Source: an uncultured Candidatus Altimarinota bacterium
Lineage (GTDB): Bacteria > Patescibacteriota > Gracilibacteria > BD1-5 > UBA6164
Direction: 5' to 3'
Length of the DNA stretch: 5,774 nt
Assembly (NCBI GenBank): GCA_937931775.1
Contig: CALHAQ010000044.1
Coordinates: 1 to 5,774 of the forward strand
The stretch's first letter is position 1; each line of letters begins with the position of its first letter. Both the position numbers and the translations under genes were made by a program. The notes below the pieces were generated by a model. It was not told where the DNA came from and ran no database searches. It was given only the letters and a program-made list of their open reading frames with translations. Below, piece by piece: positions 1 to 5,774 of this stretch.

Positions 1-320
1 CTGGAGAGCTCATGAAGCTTCAACAAGAAGCAATGAAAGTAAAAAAAGAATTAGAAAACACGCTTATCGAAGCAGAAGTAGATGGTTTAGTTGTAACAGT
101 AAATGGTGAAATGAAGGTTGAAAAAGCCGAATTTGAATCAGATAAACTTATCTCAGGATTATCAGCGAGCCAAAAAGCAGATCTTGAAAAAGCTATCATG
201 GACGCTGTAAACAAAGGAATGAAAAAAGCTCAAGAAGTTGCAGGAGATAAAATGCAATGAGTAATGCAATGAATGGGACTTGGAGACATGATGGGAGGAG
301 GACTTCCAGGTGGAATGTAA
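1..320 (+). CDS. ybaB: YbaB/EbfC-family nucleoid-associated protein (5' end probably outside window)
   Basis: Small DNA-binding protein of the YbaB/EbfC family, which forms dimers and coats DNA in the nucleoid; it usually lies beside dnaX/recR, which cannot be checked here. From ATG at 12 the product is 102 residues. The N-terminal helix is rich in K, Q and E (MKLQQEAMKVKKELEN), followed by the typical beta strands (DGLVVTVNGEMKVEKAEF), a helical half (DLEKAIMDAVNKGMKKAQEV) and a Gly/Met-rich tail (MGLGDMMGGGLPGGM). In-frame TGA codons at 258-260 and 270-272 lie inside this tail and are read as Gly; the true stop is TAA at 318-320. The frame stays open upstream of ATG 12 (codons for G-E-L), and that stretch resembles the usual N-terminus of the family, so the start is probably off the left edge. 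A GGAG at 3-6 could instead serve ATG 12. Family assignment is firm; the start is uncertain. Confidence 0.9.
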
Positions 321-339
321 AAACATAATCATTTAATAA

Positions 340-368
340 AAAAAGACTTACATAATGTAAGTCTTTTT
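340..368. terminator. Bidirectional intrinsic terminator between convergent ybaB and the bat operon
   Basis: A perfect 12-bp stem (340-351 with 357-368, core GACTTAC/GTAAGTC) surrounds a 5-base loop. An A-run on the left and a T-run on the right give a U-tract for transcripts from either direction. It lies 20 bases after the ybaB TAA and directly after the TAG of the converging batC-like gene at 370, so one hairpin probably ends both transcription units. Confidence 0.88.
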
Positions 369-369
369 A

Positions 370-1050
370 CTACCAGTCTTTTTCTCCTCCTCTATTTATA
401 TCTCCAAAAAAACTTTCAAAACTATTCTGAAAATTAGATCATTGCTCTTGTTTATTATAATACTTTTGGTTATATATTTGTTGCGTCTTTAGTTGCTGTG
501 TAATTTCCTCAAGCTCTTTTTTTTCTGCTTCACTCATTTCTGTAATTTTTTGTTCATCTCAGAGAGTATATCACTCCTCTCTCTGATTCTTTATTGGGGC
601 ACCTGATTCTCATTGTTCTTCTTCATTCTTATCCTCCTCTCATCACTCATTATCTTGAGATTTAGATCATGATCAAGACTGCTGTTCTTGTGAGGTCTGC
701 TCTTCGTTTTGTGTGATATTTTCTAAGAGAGATGTAACAACATTGTAGTTATACCTTGTATCAGGGTGTTCAGAAATATTTAAAGATCCAGAATAATAAC
801 TGAGAGCTTCTTCTAATATTTTAGAATCCGAAATCTCAGAAGAAAAGTAGTTTCAAAGTGCTGCATTTCAAAAATTATGAAGCATTCTCACGTCCTCATC
901 TACATGGTTATCTAATGCTTGAGAGTAAAATCCCTGAGAATAATCCTTTTTAAAGTAAAAAAAATCTTTATATATATTCCATGCAGAAAAAATACATACT
1001 CATGATATAAGTACTGAGATAAAAAGAAATGTTTTTATATTTCTCTGCAT
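370..1050 (-). CDS. batC: BatC-like membrane-anchored TPR protein
   Basis: 226-residue last gene of the operon, likely a TPR scaffold working with the two VWA proteins encoded just upstream. One N-terminal membrane segment (about residues 7-24) is followed by two TPR-like units. The first, about 36-66, includes YSQGFYSQAL and the characteristic LHNFGNAALGNY, matching the 'YNLGNA' signature of BatC proteins. The second, about 79-110, includes LEEALSYYSGSL and HPDTRYNYNVVTSLLE, matching the BatC 'P..RYN...' pattern. A hydrophilic linker (about 112-165) rich in E, Q, S, N and G follows, then a charged helix (about 166-202) and a short Gly/Arg-rich end. Eleven in-frame TGA codons are read as Gly, including a tandem pair at 640-645. 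Stop is TAG, the only non-TAA stop in the window. The ATG lies one base after the batB-like stop, so translation is probably coupled. The TPR part is convincing; the C-terminal half is identified mainly from context. Confidence 0.85.
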
Positions 1051-1051
1051 T

Positions 1052-1861
1052 TTATATACTTCTTTTAAAATAAAGGGAATATCAGAGGCTTCATAAATAG
1101 AATATGTAAAACAAGAAAGAAAGATAGAAAAATCTAGAAATATTTTCGCTGTCTATTTCGCTTTTATGGATTCAAAGAGAGATATCCTCCTGTATACTAT
1201 AGTACTCTCATCCAATACTTTGAGTAAGTTTCTTAAGTCCTGAAATATTGAGACTTGCTATCACAAGTTCACCATTATATATTTTATAAGGAGCAAATAT
1301 ATCTCCAGTAGGAATATATCATCAGTCTATTGTCCCGACTCAAATTACGATAACTTTCAGGTCTTTCTCCTGCAATTTTTTCTTTATCTCACTACTAATA
1401 AGAATATTATTCTCGTCACCATCAGTAAGAATAATAATACTTCCGGTCATATCATAACTAAAATTTTCTATAGCATCACTCAAAGCAATATCAATTTCCG
1501 TTCCCTGCACGCTTATATTATTACTATCTATAGAATTAAGAAAAGTTGCATAAAGAGAGATATCAGTAGTAAAAGGGAGAACTCTCAGAGATTCTCAAGC
1601 AAATATACTCAAAGCAAAACTATATCATCTATGTGTAGAGACTATATTATATATCTTTTCCTTTGCTGCCTTTAAACGTGATATTCAAGCTATATCTCAT
1701 ACATTCATACTCTTTGATACATCAAGCACAAATGCGATATGAGAACTTCCCTCTCCATAATTTTTATTGTCAGATTCTAAGAATTTTATACACGTTAAAA
1801 GAGAGCATACAATAGCAAGTATTAAAAACACCTTTCAAATAATGTGTATATTTTTATTCAT
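1052..1861 (-). CDS. batB: BatB-like von Willebrand A domain membrane protein
   Basis: 269-residue VWA protein with one N-terminal membrane segment (about 7-26) and one C-terminal segment (about 242-264), leaving the VWA domain between them. The metal-ion-dependent adhesion site (MIDAS) is complete: D47-V-S-K-S51, T121 in GTEID, and D147 in ILTDGDEN. The order and spacing match BatA/BatB proteins, as does the later IVIGVGTIDGGYIP strand-loop. It is shorter than typical BatB (usually above 300 residues) because the N-terminus carries one hydrophobic segment rather than the usual pair. Twelve in-frame TGA codons are read as Gly, including G174 of the conserved GVG and a tandem pair (G180-G181). 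The start ATG overlaps the batA-like stop by one base in TAATG, which supports this start and suggests coupled translation. In characterised systems MoxR ATPases are thought to act on such VWA partners. Confidence 0.9.
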
Positions 1862-1863
1862 TA
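1859..1863 (-). promoter_or_regulatory. TAATG stop/start overlap (batA to batB)
   Basis: The batA-like TAA and batB-like ATG share one base. No Shine-Dalgarno-like purine run is placed well ahead of the ATG, so reinitiation by terminating ribosomes is the simplest explanation for batB translation. Confidence 0.75.
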
Positions 1864-2868
1864 TGAAAGTTTTATCTTCTTAAAAAATACTATATATCAT
1901 ATAATTCAAAAACATAGAAGTAATACATACAATACTCGAGATCTTTGAGAGTTATGAAACTGGATTACTTCTATCTCAAGTTTCGACTTCTCTAGCTTTC
2001 AAATAGTAGAGAGTATACTACTAAAAGTAGAAAGACTATCAGCTCTAAAATATTCTCCTCCTGTTTCTTCTGCAATTTTCTTGAGTATTTCCTCATCAAC
2101 TCATGACACTAAAACCTTCTGATTAAATCAAAATCATGTAGGAACATCAATCGATGTCTGTCATTGCTTTCATACTCAGATACTATAAGTTTTAATTCCT
2201 TCCTGCTTCAATAACTTAAGAGCAAGTTCTGGTTTCACTCCTCTATTTGCCTCTCAGTCAGTAATAAGGATAATTACTTTCTCTCTCTCTGGCTCACTAG
2301 AAAGTAAAACATCACTCGCAAGTACAAGACCATCTCAAATTGCAGTTCCTTGGAGATTCTGATGCTGTTGATTAATAGTATCTATACGTATATCTTCTAT
2401 GAAGTTTGATACAAAATTATAATCATGAGTAAGTGGAACTGATTGAAAAGGTTTTCCAGAAAAAAGTATTACTCCGATCCTATCGCTCTCTATACCTGCT
2501 ATGAAATCTCACAATACTTGTTTTGCAACTTCAAGCCTTGTTGGACTAAGATCAGTAGCTATCATAGAGTAACTTAGATCAAAAACTATCTCTATATCTA
2601 TTCCATTTTTTTGTATCTTTTCTATCTGTACATTACTGTATGGCCCAGCTAAAATTATAAAGAACAAAGCGCAAATAATAAATATTATAGCTCTATAAGT
2701 TTTATACCAGAGAGAGTTTCTACCATACACTTGTGAGAGAAGCTCATCTTCTAAGAAATTAGTTCTTGCCTCTTTTAAGAGAATAAAAAGTATAACTCCT
2801 ATTCAGATAATAAGTCCTATTATTATCCAATAAGTATTTTCAAATCCATGTATGATGAAATCACTCAT
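1861..2868 (-). CDS. batA: BatA-like von Willebrand A domain membrane protein
   Basis: 335 residues, the usual size for BatA. Two N-terminal membrane segments (about 13-31 and 59-76) flank a short charged loop, then comes the VWA domain, and a third membrane segment (about 312-328) precedes a basic tail. This is the standard BatA topology. The MIDAS is complete: D97-L-S-Y-S101 in IVFDLSYSM, T175 in GTAIGDGL, and D204 in LITDGEANRG. The next conserved strand, IKTYSIGVG, is also present. Thirteen of 28 glycines are TGA codons; these include G205 of the TDG motif, G178 of GTAIGDG and both glycines of SIGVG, which is strong evidence that UGA means Gly. Under the standard code only fragments of the gene remain open. 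The start overlaps the upstream stop in TAATG. Expected to sit in the cytoplasmic membrane as a partner of the MoxR ATPase and BatB. Confidence 0.93.
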
Positions 2869-2870
2869 TA
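2866..2870 (-). promoter_or_regulatory. TAATG stop/start overlap (batD-like to batA)
   Basis: The TAA of the BatD-like gene and the ATG of the batA-like gene share one base, the same arrangement as at the batA/batB junction. The bases ahead of the ATG are T-rich with no Shine-Dalgarno-like run, so translational coupling is likely. Confidence 0.75.
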
Positions 2871-3803
2871 AAATGAAAGGTATCAAAGAATATCAGATAT
2901 ATATTTTTCTCTCGTAGTCACGCTTACTTTTTTTCATGAATACTCATGCTTATAACTTTTTACAAATATTTTCATGAGCGTATTATCTTGTAGTGAATGT
3001 ATTTTTTGAAGTTCTTGAAGTGTAGCTTTATGAGCAGAAGGAATTCATTCTATCATAAGTAACTCTCTTATTCAGATATTATACTTTTTGAAAAAAGCCT
3101 GACTATCTAAATCTTGAGACTGTTCTCCAAGTTTTGCAAAATATTGTTTCATTTTTTGTTTTTGAGAAGGTATATTATCTCATTGAGAGGTATGTATTTT
3201 CTCTACTTTTCATTTCTGAAACGCTAAAGAAAGTACTATATAAAAAAGACAGAGAAATAATACGAGTATGCCGAGTAATCCCCACCACGGGAATGGGATT
3301 TCTCTGAGTCATTTTATAGATATTTTTTCTTCTGGATTTTCTTCTAGATTTTCTGAAGAAGCAGTAGTTTTTTCATCAGGGAAAGAAAGATCTGTTTGCT
3401 CTTGAGTACTAATAATGTCACTCACTATAACATCTACTACTTTGTCATCAATGATTTCTCAAGAAGCTGTAAGAATTTTCACTGGTCCTAGGGAAAACTC
3501 TCAGACATTTTGAGGTCTGAGATCTAAGGTATACTGAGCCATACTTTTTACCTCACCATTTATACTTTCATAATTATATCACTGACTTTGGGAAAATATA
3601 AGAAAGTCCTCAATACCTATAACATCCATTTGAATACTCTCCTGAGAAATATCACTCATATCAACAAGTATATCAAGCTTGAGAGAATCTCATAATGTTA
3701 GCTGTGATGTAGATATATTCATATCAATACTTTCTGATGCAAGTACTGCTAGAGGCAAAAAAAGTATGAGCAGTAAAAAAACTATAGAAAAAATATGTCT
3801 CAT
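2868..3803 (-). CDS. BatD-like membrane protein (short, with a helical cytoplasmic domain)
   Basis: 311 residues. It begins with a signal peptide or anchor (about 1-22, possible cleavage after VLA). A beta-rich extracytoplasmic domain (about 24-130) follows and contains YTLDLRPQNVGEFSLGP, closely resembling the 'Y.L.P...G...I.P..V' pattern of BatD repeats. After an acidic Ser/Glu-rich linker (about 134-162) comes LREIPFPWW leading into one membrane helix (about 173-196). A helical C-terminal domain (about 215-311) contains IRELLMIEGIPSAHKATLQEL. The FPWW-plus-helix region and the C-terminal domain recall DUF4381 proteins, which often hold this position between the DUF58 and BatA genes. Classical BatD is much longer, with several beta domains, and usually lies downstream of batC. 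The BatD-like reading is inferred from one motif, the topology and the context. Eleven of 17 glycines are TGA. The start is 17 bases after the DUF58 stop with no clear ribosome binding site. Confidence 0.7.
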
Positions 3804-3820
3804 AATATATACTTAAAGTA

Positions 3821-4654
3821 TTAAGATCTTTCTCTGAGTTTCATAAGTCAGAGAAATGTTGCAAATATAGAAGAATATTCATCAAGATAAATACTATCTA
3901 TTCAAAGCCTTTTAAGCCTTATAGAGAAATCTGAAAGTTTTTGCTTTCTCTTGTCTATATAGATTTGTTTTTTTTCACTATCTCACAAATCAATAGCTAC
4001 TCACCTATTTTCTCATCTCAAGCTCGAGATGCCATCTCACTCTAGAGTATTCTCAAAATGGGATGAAATATGAACAAAGATAATATCGTGTTTTAGTGCA
4101 GCTATTTTAAAGCTTTTTTCATCTATATTCATTGAATCAGTAAGAATAAAAATGATAGATCTTTTAAGTTTATTTTTCATAACAAAATCAATACTAAGTG
4201 TCTCTGATATTTTTCTCGGATAAACAGATAGTTTTTCAAGAGCATACAAATTCACAGGATTTTTTTTCGGAGGAATATAAGTTTCTCCCATCTCATCTAA
4301 TATATATCAACCAAAACTCTCTCCATTCGAACTACTCGCATGATAAAGCACATGAACTACCTCTTGAAGCAGATTTCTTTTCTCTCAGTTTCAAAACATA
4401 AGAGATTCTCTATTATCAGCAATACAAAGTATATTTCACTGTTTTTCCTCTCTATACCGTCTCATAATAGTAGTTCACTCACGACTAGAAGTAAGCCAAT
4501 CTATATACTTCGCATCATCACCATAACTATACTCTCGAAAGTCTTGGAATTCTATTCCCTTTCCAGAAAATGCTGCTTTAAAATTCCCAGCAAAAAGAGA
4601 GTTCATGAGTTTTGAACTCTTTATATGTATCTTTTTTGCATGAGAAGTTTTCAT
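3821..4654 (-). CDS. DUF58-domain protein of the MoxR-Bat operon
   Basis: 277 residues with no membrane segment, so probably cytoplasmic. The DUF58 hallmark is clear at residues 31-59: GKGIEFQDFREYSYGDD, then IDW, then TSSRE, matching the family pattern G.G.EF..-REY..GDD.R.IDW..SAR; next comes a basic/acidic stretch (MRRYREEKQGN). DUF58 proteins carry a VWA-like fold and almost always follow a MoxR ATPase gene, as here, with a 6-base gap. The region that would hold the MIDAS reads CIADNRESLMFG (77-88): the Asp, last Ser and FG are kept, but the middle Ser of DxSxS is Arg82, so metal binding may be weak or lost. The later strand ILTDS (170-174) is the expected partner. Eleven of 19 glycines are TGA. 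No Shine-Dalgarno-like sequence precedes the ATG; an internal Met at residue 17 is a less likely start because it would shorten the conserved N-terminus. Confidence 0.9.
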
Positions 4655-4660
4655 AATAAT

Positions 4661-5599
4661 TTAATCAATTTTTGTATCTGCAAGGATTCTTTCAATCATA
4701 TCATCACTCGTGATATCTTCAGCTAGCGCTTCATAACTCATGATGATTCTATGTCTCATTACTCAGTAGGCCATTTCTTTTACGTCTTCAGGAAGAACAA
4801 AGCTTCTTCCATAAATTGCAGCTAAAACTTTTGCAGTTCGAAGAAGTGCCAGGGAGGCTCTTGGAGATCAACCATATGATATCTCAGGATACTTTTCACT
4901 ATCACGGCTTGCAAATACGATTCTACAAATATATTCATAAACACTCTGTGATACTTCCACACCATCTATAAGTTTTTTGAAATTTTGAATATCTTTTTTA
5001 GTAAATACTTTTGATATTTTCACTATTTCCCTCTCAAGAGATTCCGTAAGAATCTTTTTCTCTTCTGCAGCAGTTGGATATTCTACAAGAGTTTTTAGTA
5101 AGAATCTATCAAGTTGAGCTTCTGGGAGATGAAATGTTCCTTCCTGCTCTAATGGGTTTTGAGTCGCTAAAACAATAAATGGTTCATCTAAAAGAAAAGT
5201 TTCTTCTCCGATCGTCACCTGTCTTTCCTCCATACATTCTAAAAGTGCTGATTGGACCTTACTTGGAGCCCTATTTATCTCATCTGCTAATACAAAATTA
5301 GCAAAAATTGGTCATTTTTTCACCTCAAAACTTTTCGCATCAGGATCATATATCTTTGCTCATATAAGATCACTTGGCAATAAATCAGGAGTAAACTGTA
5401 TCCTCTGAAAATCAAGTTTCAAGGCTTGTGAAAAACTACTCACTGTACGAGTCTTAGCAAGCCCTGGAGCTCATTCTAAAAGTATATGTCCTCCTGATAA
5501 TAAAGCAATGACGATATCTCTTTTGAGATTATCTTGTCCTACTATTACTTTTCCTACTTCATCAAGAAGTTGTCATATTTTCATTGAAATTTCCTGCAT
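4661..5599 (-). CDS. moxR: MoxR-family AAA+ ATPase
   Basis: 312-residue AAA+ ATPase, full length for the MoxR family and first gene of the operon. MoxR ATPases are thought to be ATP-driven chaperones that mature or insert metal into VWA partners, here BatA/BatB. Visible in order: the N-terminal VIVGQ (18-22), Walker A GAPGLAKT (43-50), Walker B VLADE (103-107) followed by INRAPSKVQSALLECMEERQ (108-127), sensor 1 ATQNP (145-149), the arginine-finger region LPEAQLDRF (158-166), and sensor 2 GGSPRAS (243-249). Six of 16 glycines are TGA: G9, G43 (first Gly of Walker A), G80, G96, G244 and G279. Start: ATG 5599 gives the same N-terminal length ahead of the first conserved motif as characterised MoxR proteins. 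In-frame ATG 5584 has AGGAA six bases upstream (5591-5595) and would give 307 residues; either is possible. Confidence 0.95.
5591..5595 (-). promoter_or_regulatory. Shine-Dalgarno-like AGGAA favouring the alternative moxR start
   Basis: AGGAA lies six bases ahead of the in-frame ATG at 5584-5582, the normal distance for ribosome binding. The longer start at 5599 has no such sequence. Other genes in the operon also lack clear ribosome binding sites, so this does not settle the start. Confidence 0.4.
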
Positions 5600-5636
5600 A
5601 AATTCGCATGTGTTTTTATATAAAAATGTACCCCCT

Positions 5637-5663
5637 ATTCTACAAAAAAACACTCATTTTCAA
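5637..5663 (-). promoter_or_regulatory. Candidate promoter of the bat operon
   Basis: On the minus strand a TTGAAA (5658-5663) is followed after 15 bases by TAGAAT (5637-5642), each one mismatch from the sigma-70 consensus boxes. The spacer is shorter than the preferred 17 bases, so this is tentative. A second weak possibility is a TATATA just downstream, near 5615-5620. Some promoter is expected between the hairpin at 5731-5771 and moxR. Confidence 0.3.
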
Positions 5664-5730
5664 AGTCTCAAACAGCCATACTTTGGAGAAAAGTTTGACT
5701 AAAATAGTTATTATTTAATAAAGTAATTTG

Positions 5731-5771
5731 AGATTAAAAAAATAGCACTTAAAGTGCTATTTTTTTAATCT
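5731..5771. terminator. Strong bidirectional intrinsic terminator at the right edge
   Basis: A perfect 19-bp inverted repeat (5731-5749 with 5753-5771) with the 3-base loop TAA has a core of TAGCACT/AGTGCTA flanked by an A-run on the left and a T-run on the right, giving a U-tract in either direction. No gene inside the window reads into it from the left, so it most likely ends a minus-strand gene entering from the right and insulates the bat operon from that gene. Confidence 0.85.
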
Positions 5772-5774
5772 ATT

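Larger units (their letters stand above)
370..5599 (-). other. Six-gene MoxR-Bat operon
   Basis: Six same-strand genes in the order moxR, DUF58, batD-like, batA, batB, batC are separated by 6, 17, -1, -1 and 1 bases and bracketed by hairpin terminators at 340-368 and 5731-5771. The order moxR-DUF58-(membrane protein)-VWA-VWA-TPR matches the aerotolerance-type operons known from Bacteroidetes and proteobacteria. No internal terminator is seen. Function by analogy is an envelope-associated assembly or stress-tolerance complex; the substrate is unknown. Confidence 0.85.

Noticed and set aside
20..214. Minus-strand open frame of 64 codons opposite ybaB
   Set aside because: It is the complement of a clear YbaB coding region, has low-complexity Ser/Phe composition and no recognisable domain.
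4198..4615. Two overlapping plus-strand open frames of 67 and 91 codons opposite the DUF58 gene
   Set aside because: They lie opposite a well-supported DUF58 coding sequence, have Ser/Ile/Phe-rich compositions typical of antisense frames, and show no domain or ribosome binding site.
258..5574. UGA read as tryptophan (code 4)
   Set aside because: Trp at Walker A G43, BatA TDG or the YbaB Gly-rich tail would break invariant glycines, and TGG is already used for Trp at expected sites such as IDW in DUF58.
370..5599. The operon as a set of decayed pseudogenes full of nonsense codons
   Set aside because: All interruptions are TGA; there are no in-frame TAA or TAG and no frameshifts in six consecutive genes, and the TGAs sit at glycine positions. 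Decay would give mixed stops and indels.
5640..5685. Short minus-strand frame with ATG at 5680-5682 (about 14 codons) in the moxR leader as a possible leader peptide
   Set aside because: Too short, no ribosome binding site and no attenuator structure; it would also lie upstream of the candidate promoter start point.
5508..5702. Plus-strand open frame of 64 codons crossing the moxR start and leader
   Set aside because: Its first half is antisense to the conserved MoxR N-terminus and Walker A region; the rest is AT-rich leader with no recognisable protein.
1..5774. CRISPR arrays, tRNA or rRNA genes, insertion sequences
   Set aside because: No regularly spaced repeats, no cloverleaf-like sequence and no transposase or paired terminal inverted repeats were seen; the only sizeable inverted repeats are the two terminator hairpins.

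Overview
The window comes from a bacterium that reads UGA as glycine, as in genetic code 25, known from the Patescibacteria/CPR lineages Gracilibacteria (BD1-5/GN02) and Absconditabacteria (SR1). The basis is internal. Every recognisable gene is broken by in-frame TGA under the standard code. Reading TGA as Gly restores seven reading frames of normal family length, and it places glycine at family-invariant positions: the Walker A loop of the MoxR ATPase, the TDG motif of a von Willebrand A (VWA) domain, and the Gly/Met-rich tail of YbaB. Tryptophan is still encoded by TGG, and all stops are TAA or TAG. The DNA is AT-rich. Which of the two phyla it belongs to cannot be decided from this window.

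Layout. Positions 1-320 (+) hold the YbaB/EbfC nucleoid-associated protein, probably lacking a few N-terminal codons beyond the left edge. A hairpin at 340-368 is a shared bidirectional terminator between this gene and the convergent operon. Positions 5599 down to 370 (- strand) hold one compact six-gene operon: moxR AAA+ ATPase (4661-5599), DUF58 protein (3821-4654), a BatD-like membrane protein (2868-3803), BatA-type VWA protein (1861-2868), BatB-type VWA protein (1052-1861) and BatC-type TPR protein (370-1050). Gaps are 6, 17, -1, -1 and 1 bases, so the six genes are almost certainly co-transcribed, and two junctions are TAATG stop/start overlaps. Positions 5600-5774 hold the operon leader, a weak promoter candidate and a perfect 19-bp hairpin terminator that separates the operon from whatever lies to the right.

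How the genes work together. The set matches the MoxR-Bat ('Bacteroides aerotolerance') architecture: a cytoplasmic MoxR ATPase thought to act as a chaperone on metal-binding VWA proteins, a DUF58 adaptor, two membrane-anchored VWA proteins with intact MIDAS motifs, a membrane TPR protein, and a membrane protein with an extracytoplasmic beta domain. The likely product is an envelope-associated complex for assembly or stress tolerance. Its substrate is unknown. The operon is shortened compared with classical versions: the BatD-like gene is small and sits upstream of batA, and no BatE is present before the terminator.

The main points of interest are the heavy UGA use (66 in-frame UGA codons by hand count), the presence of a complete Bat-type operon in a recoded CPR-like genome, and the condensed BatD-like protein with a possible DUF4381-like C-terminal half.
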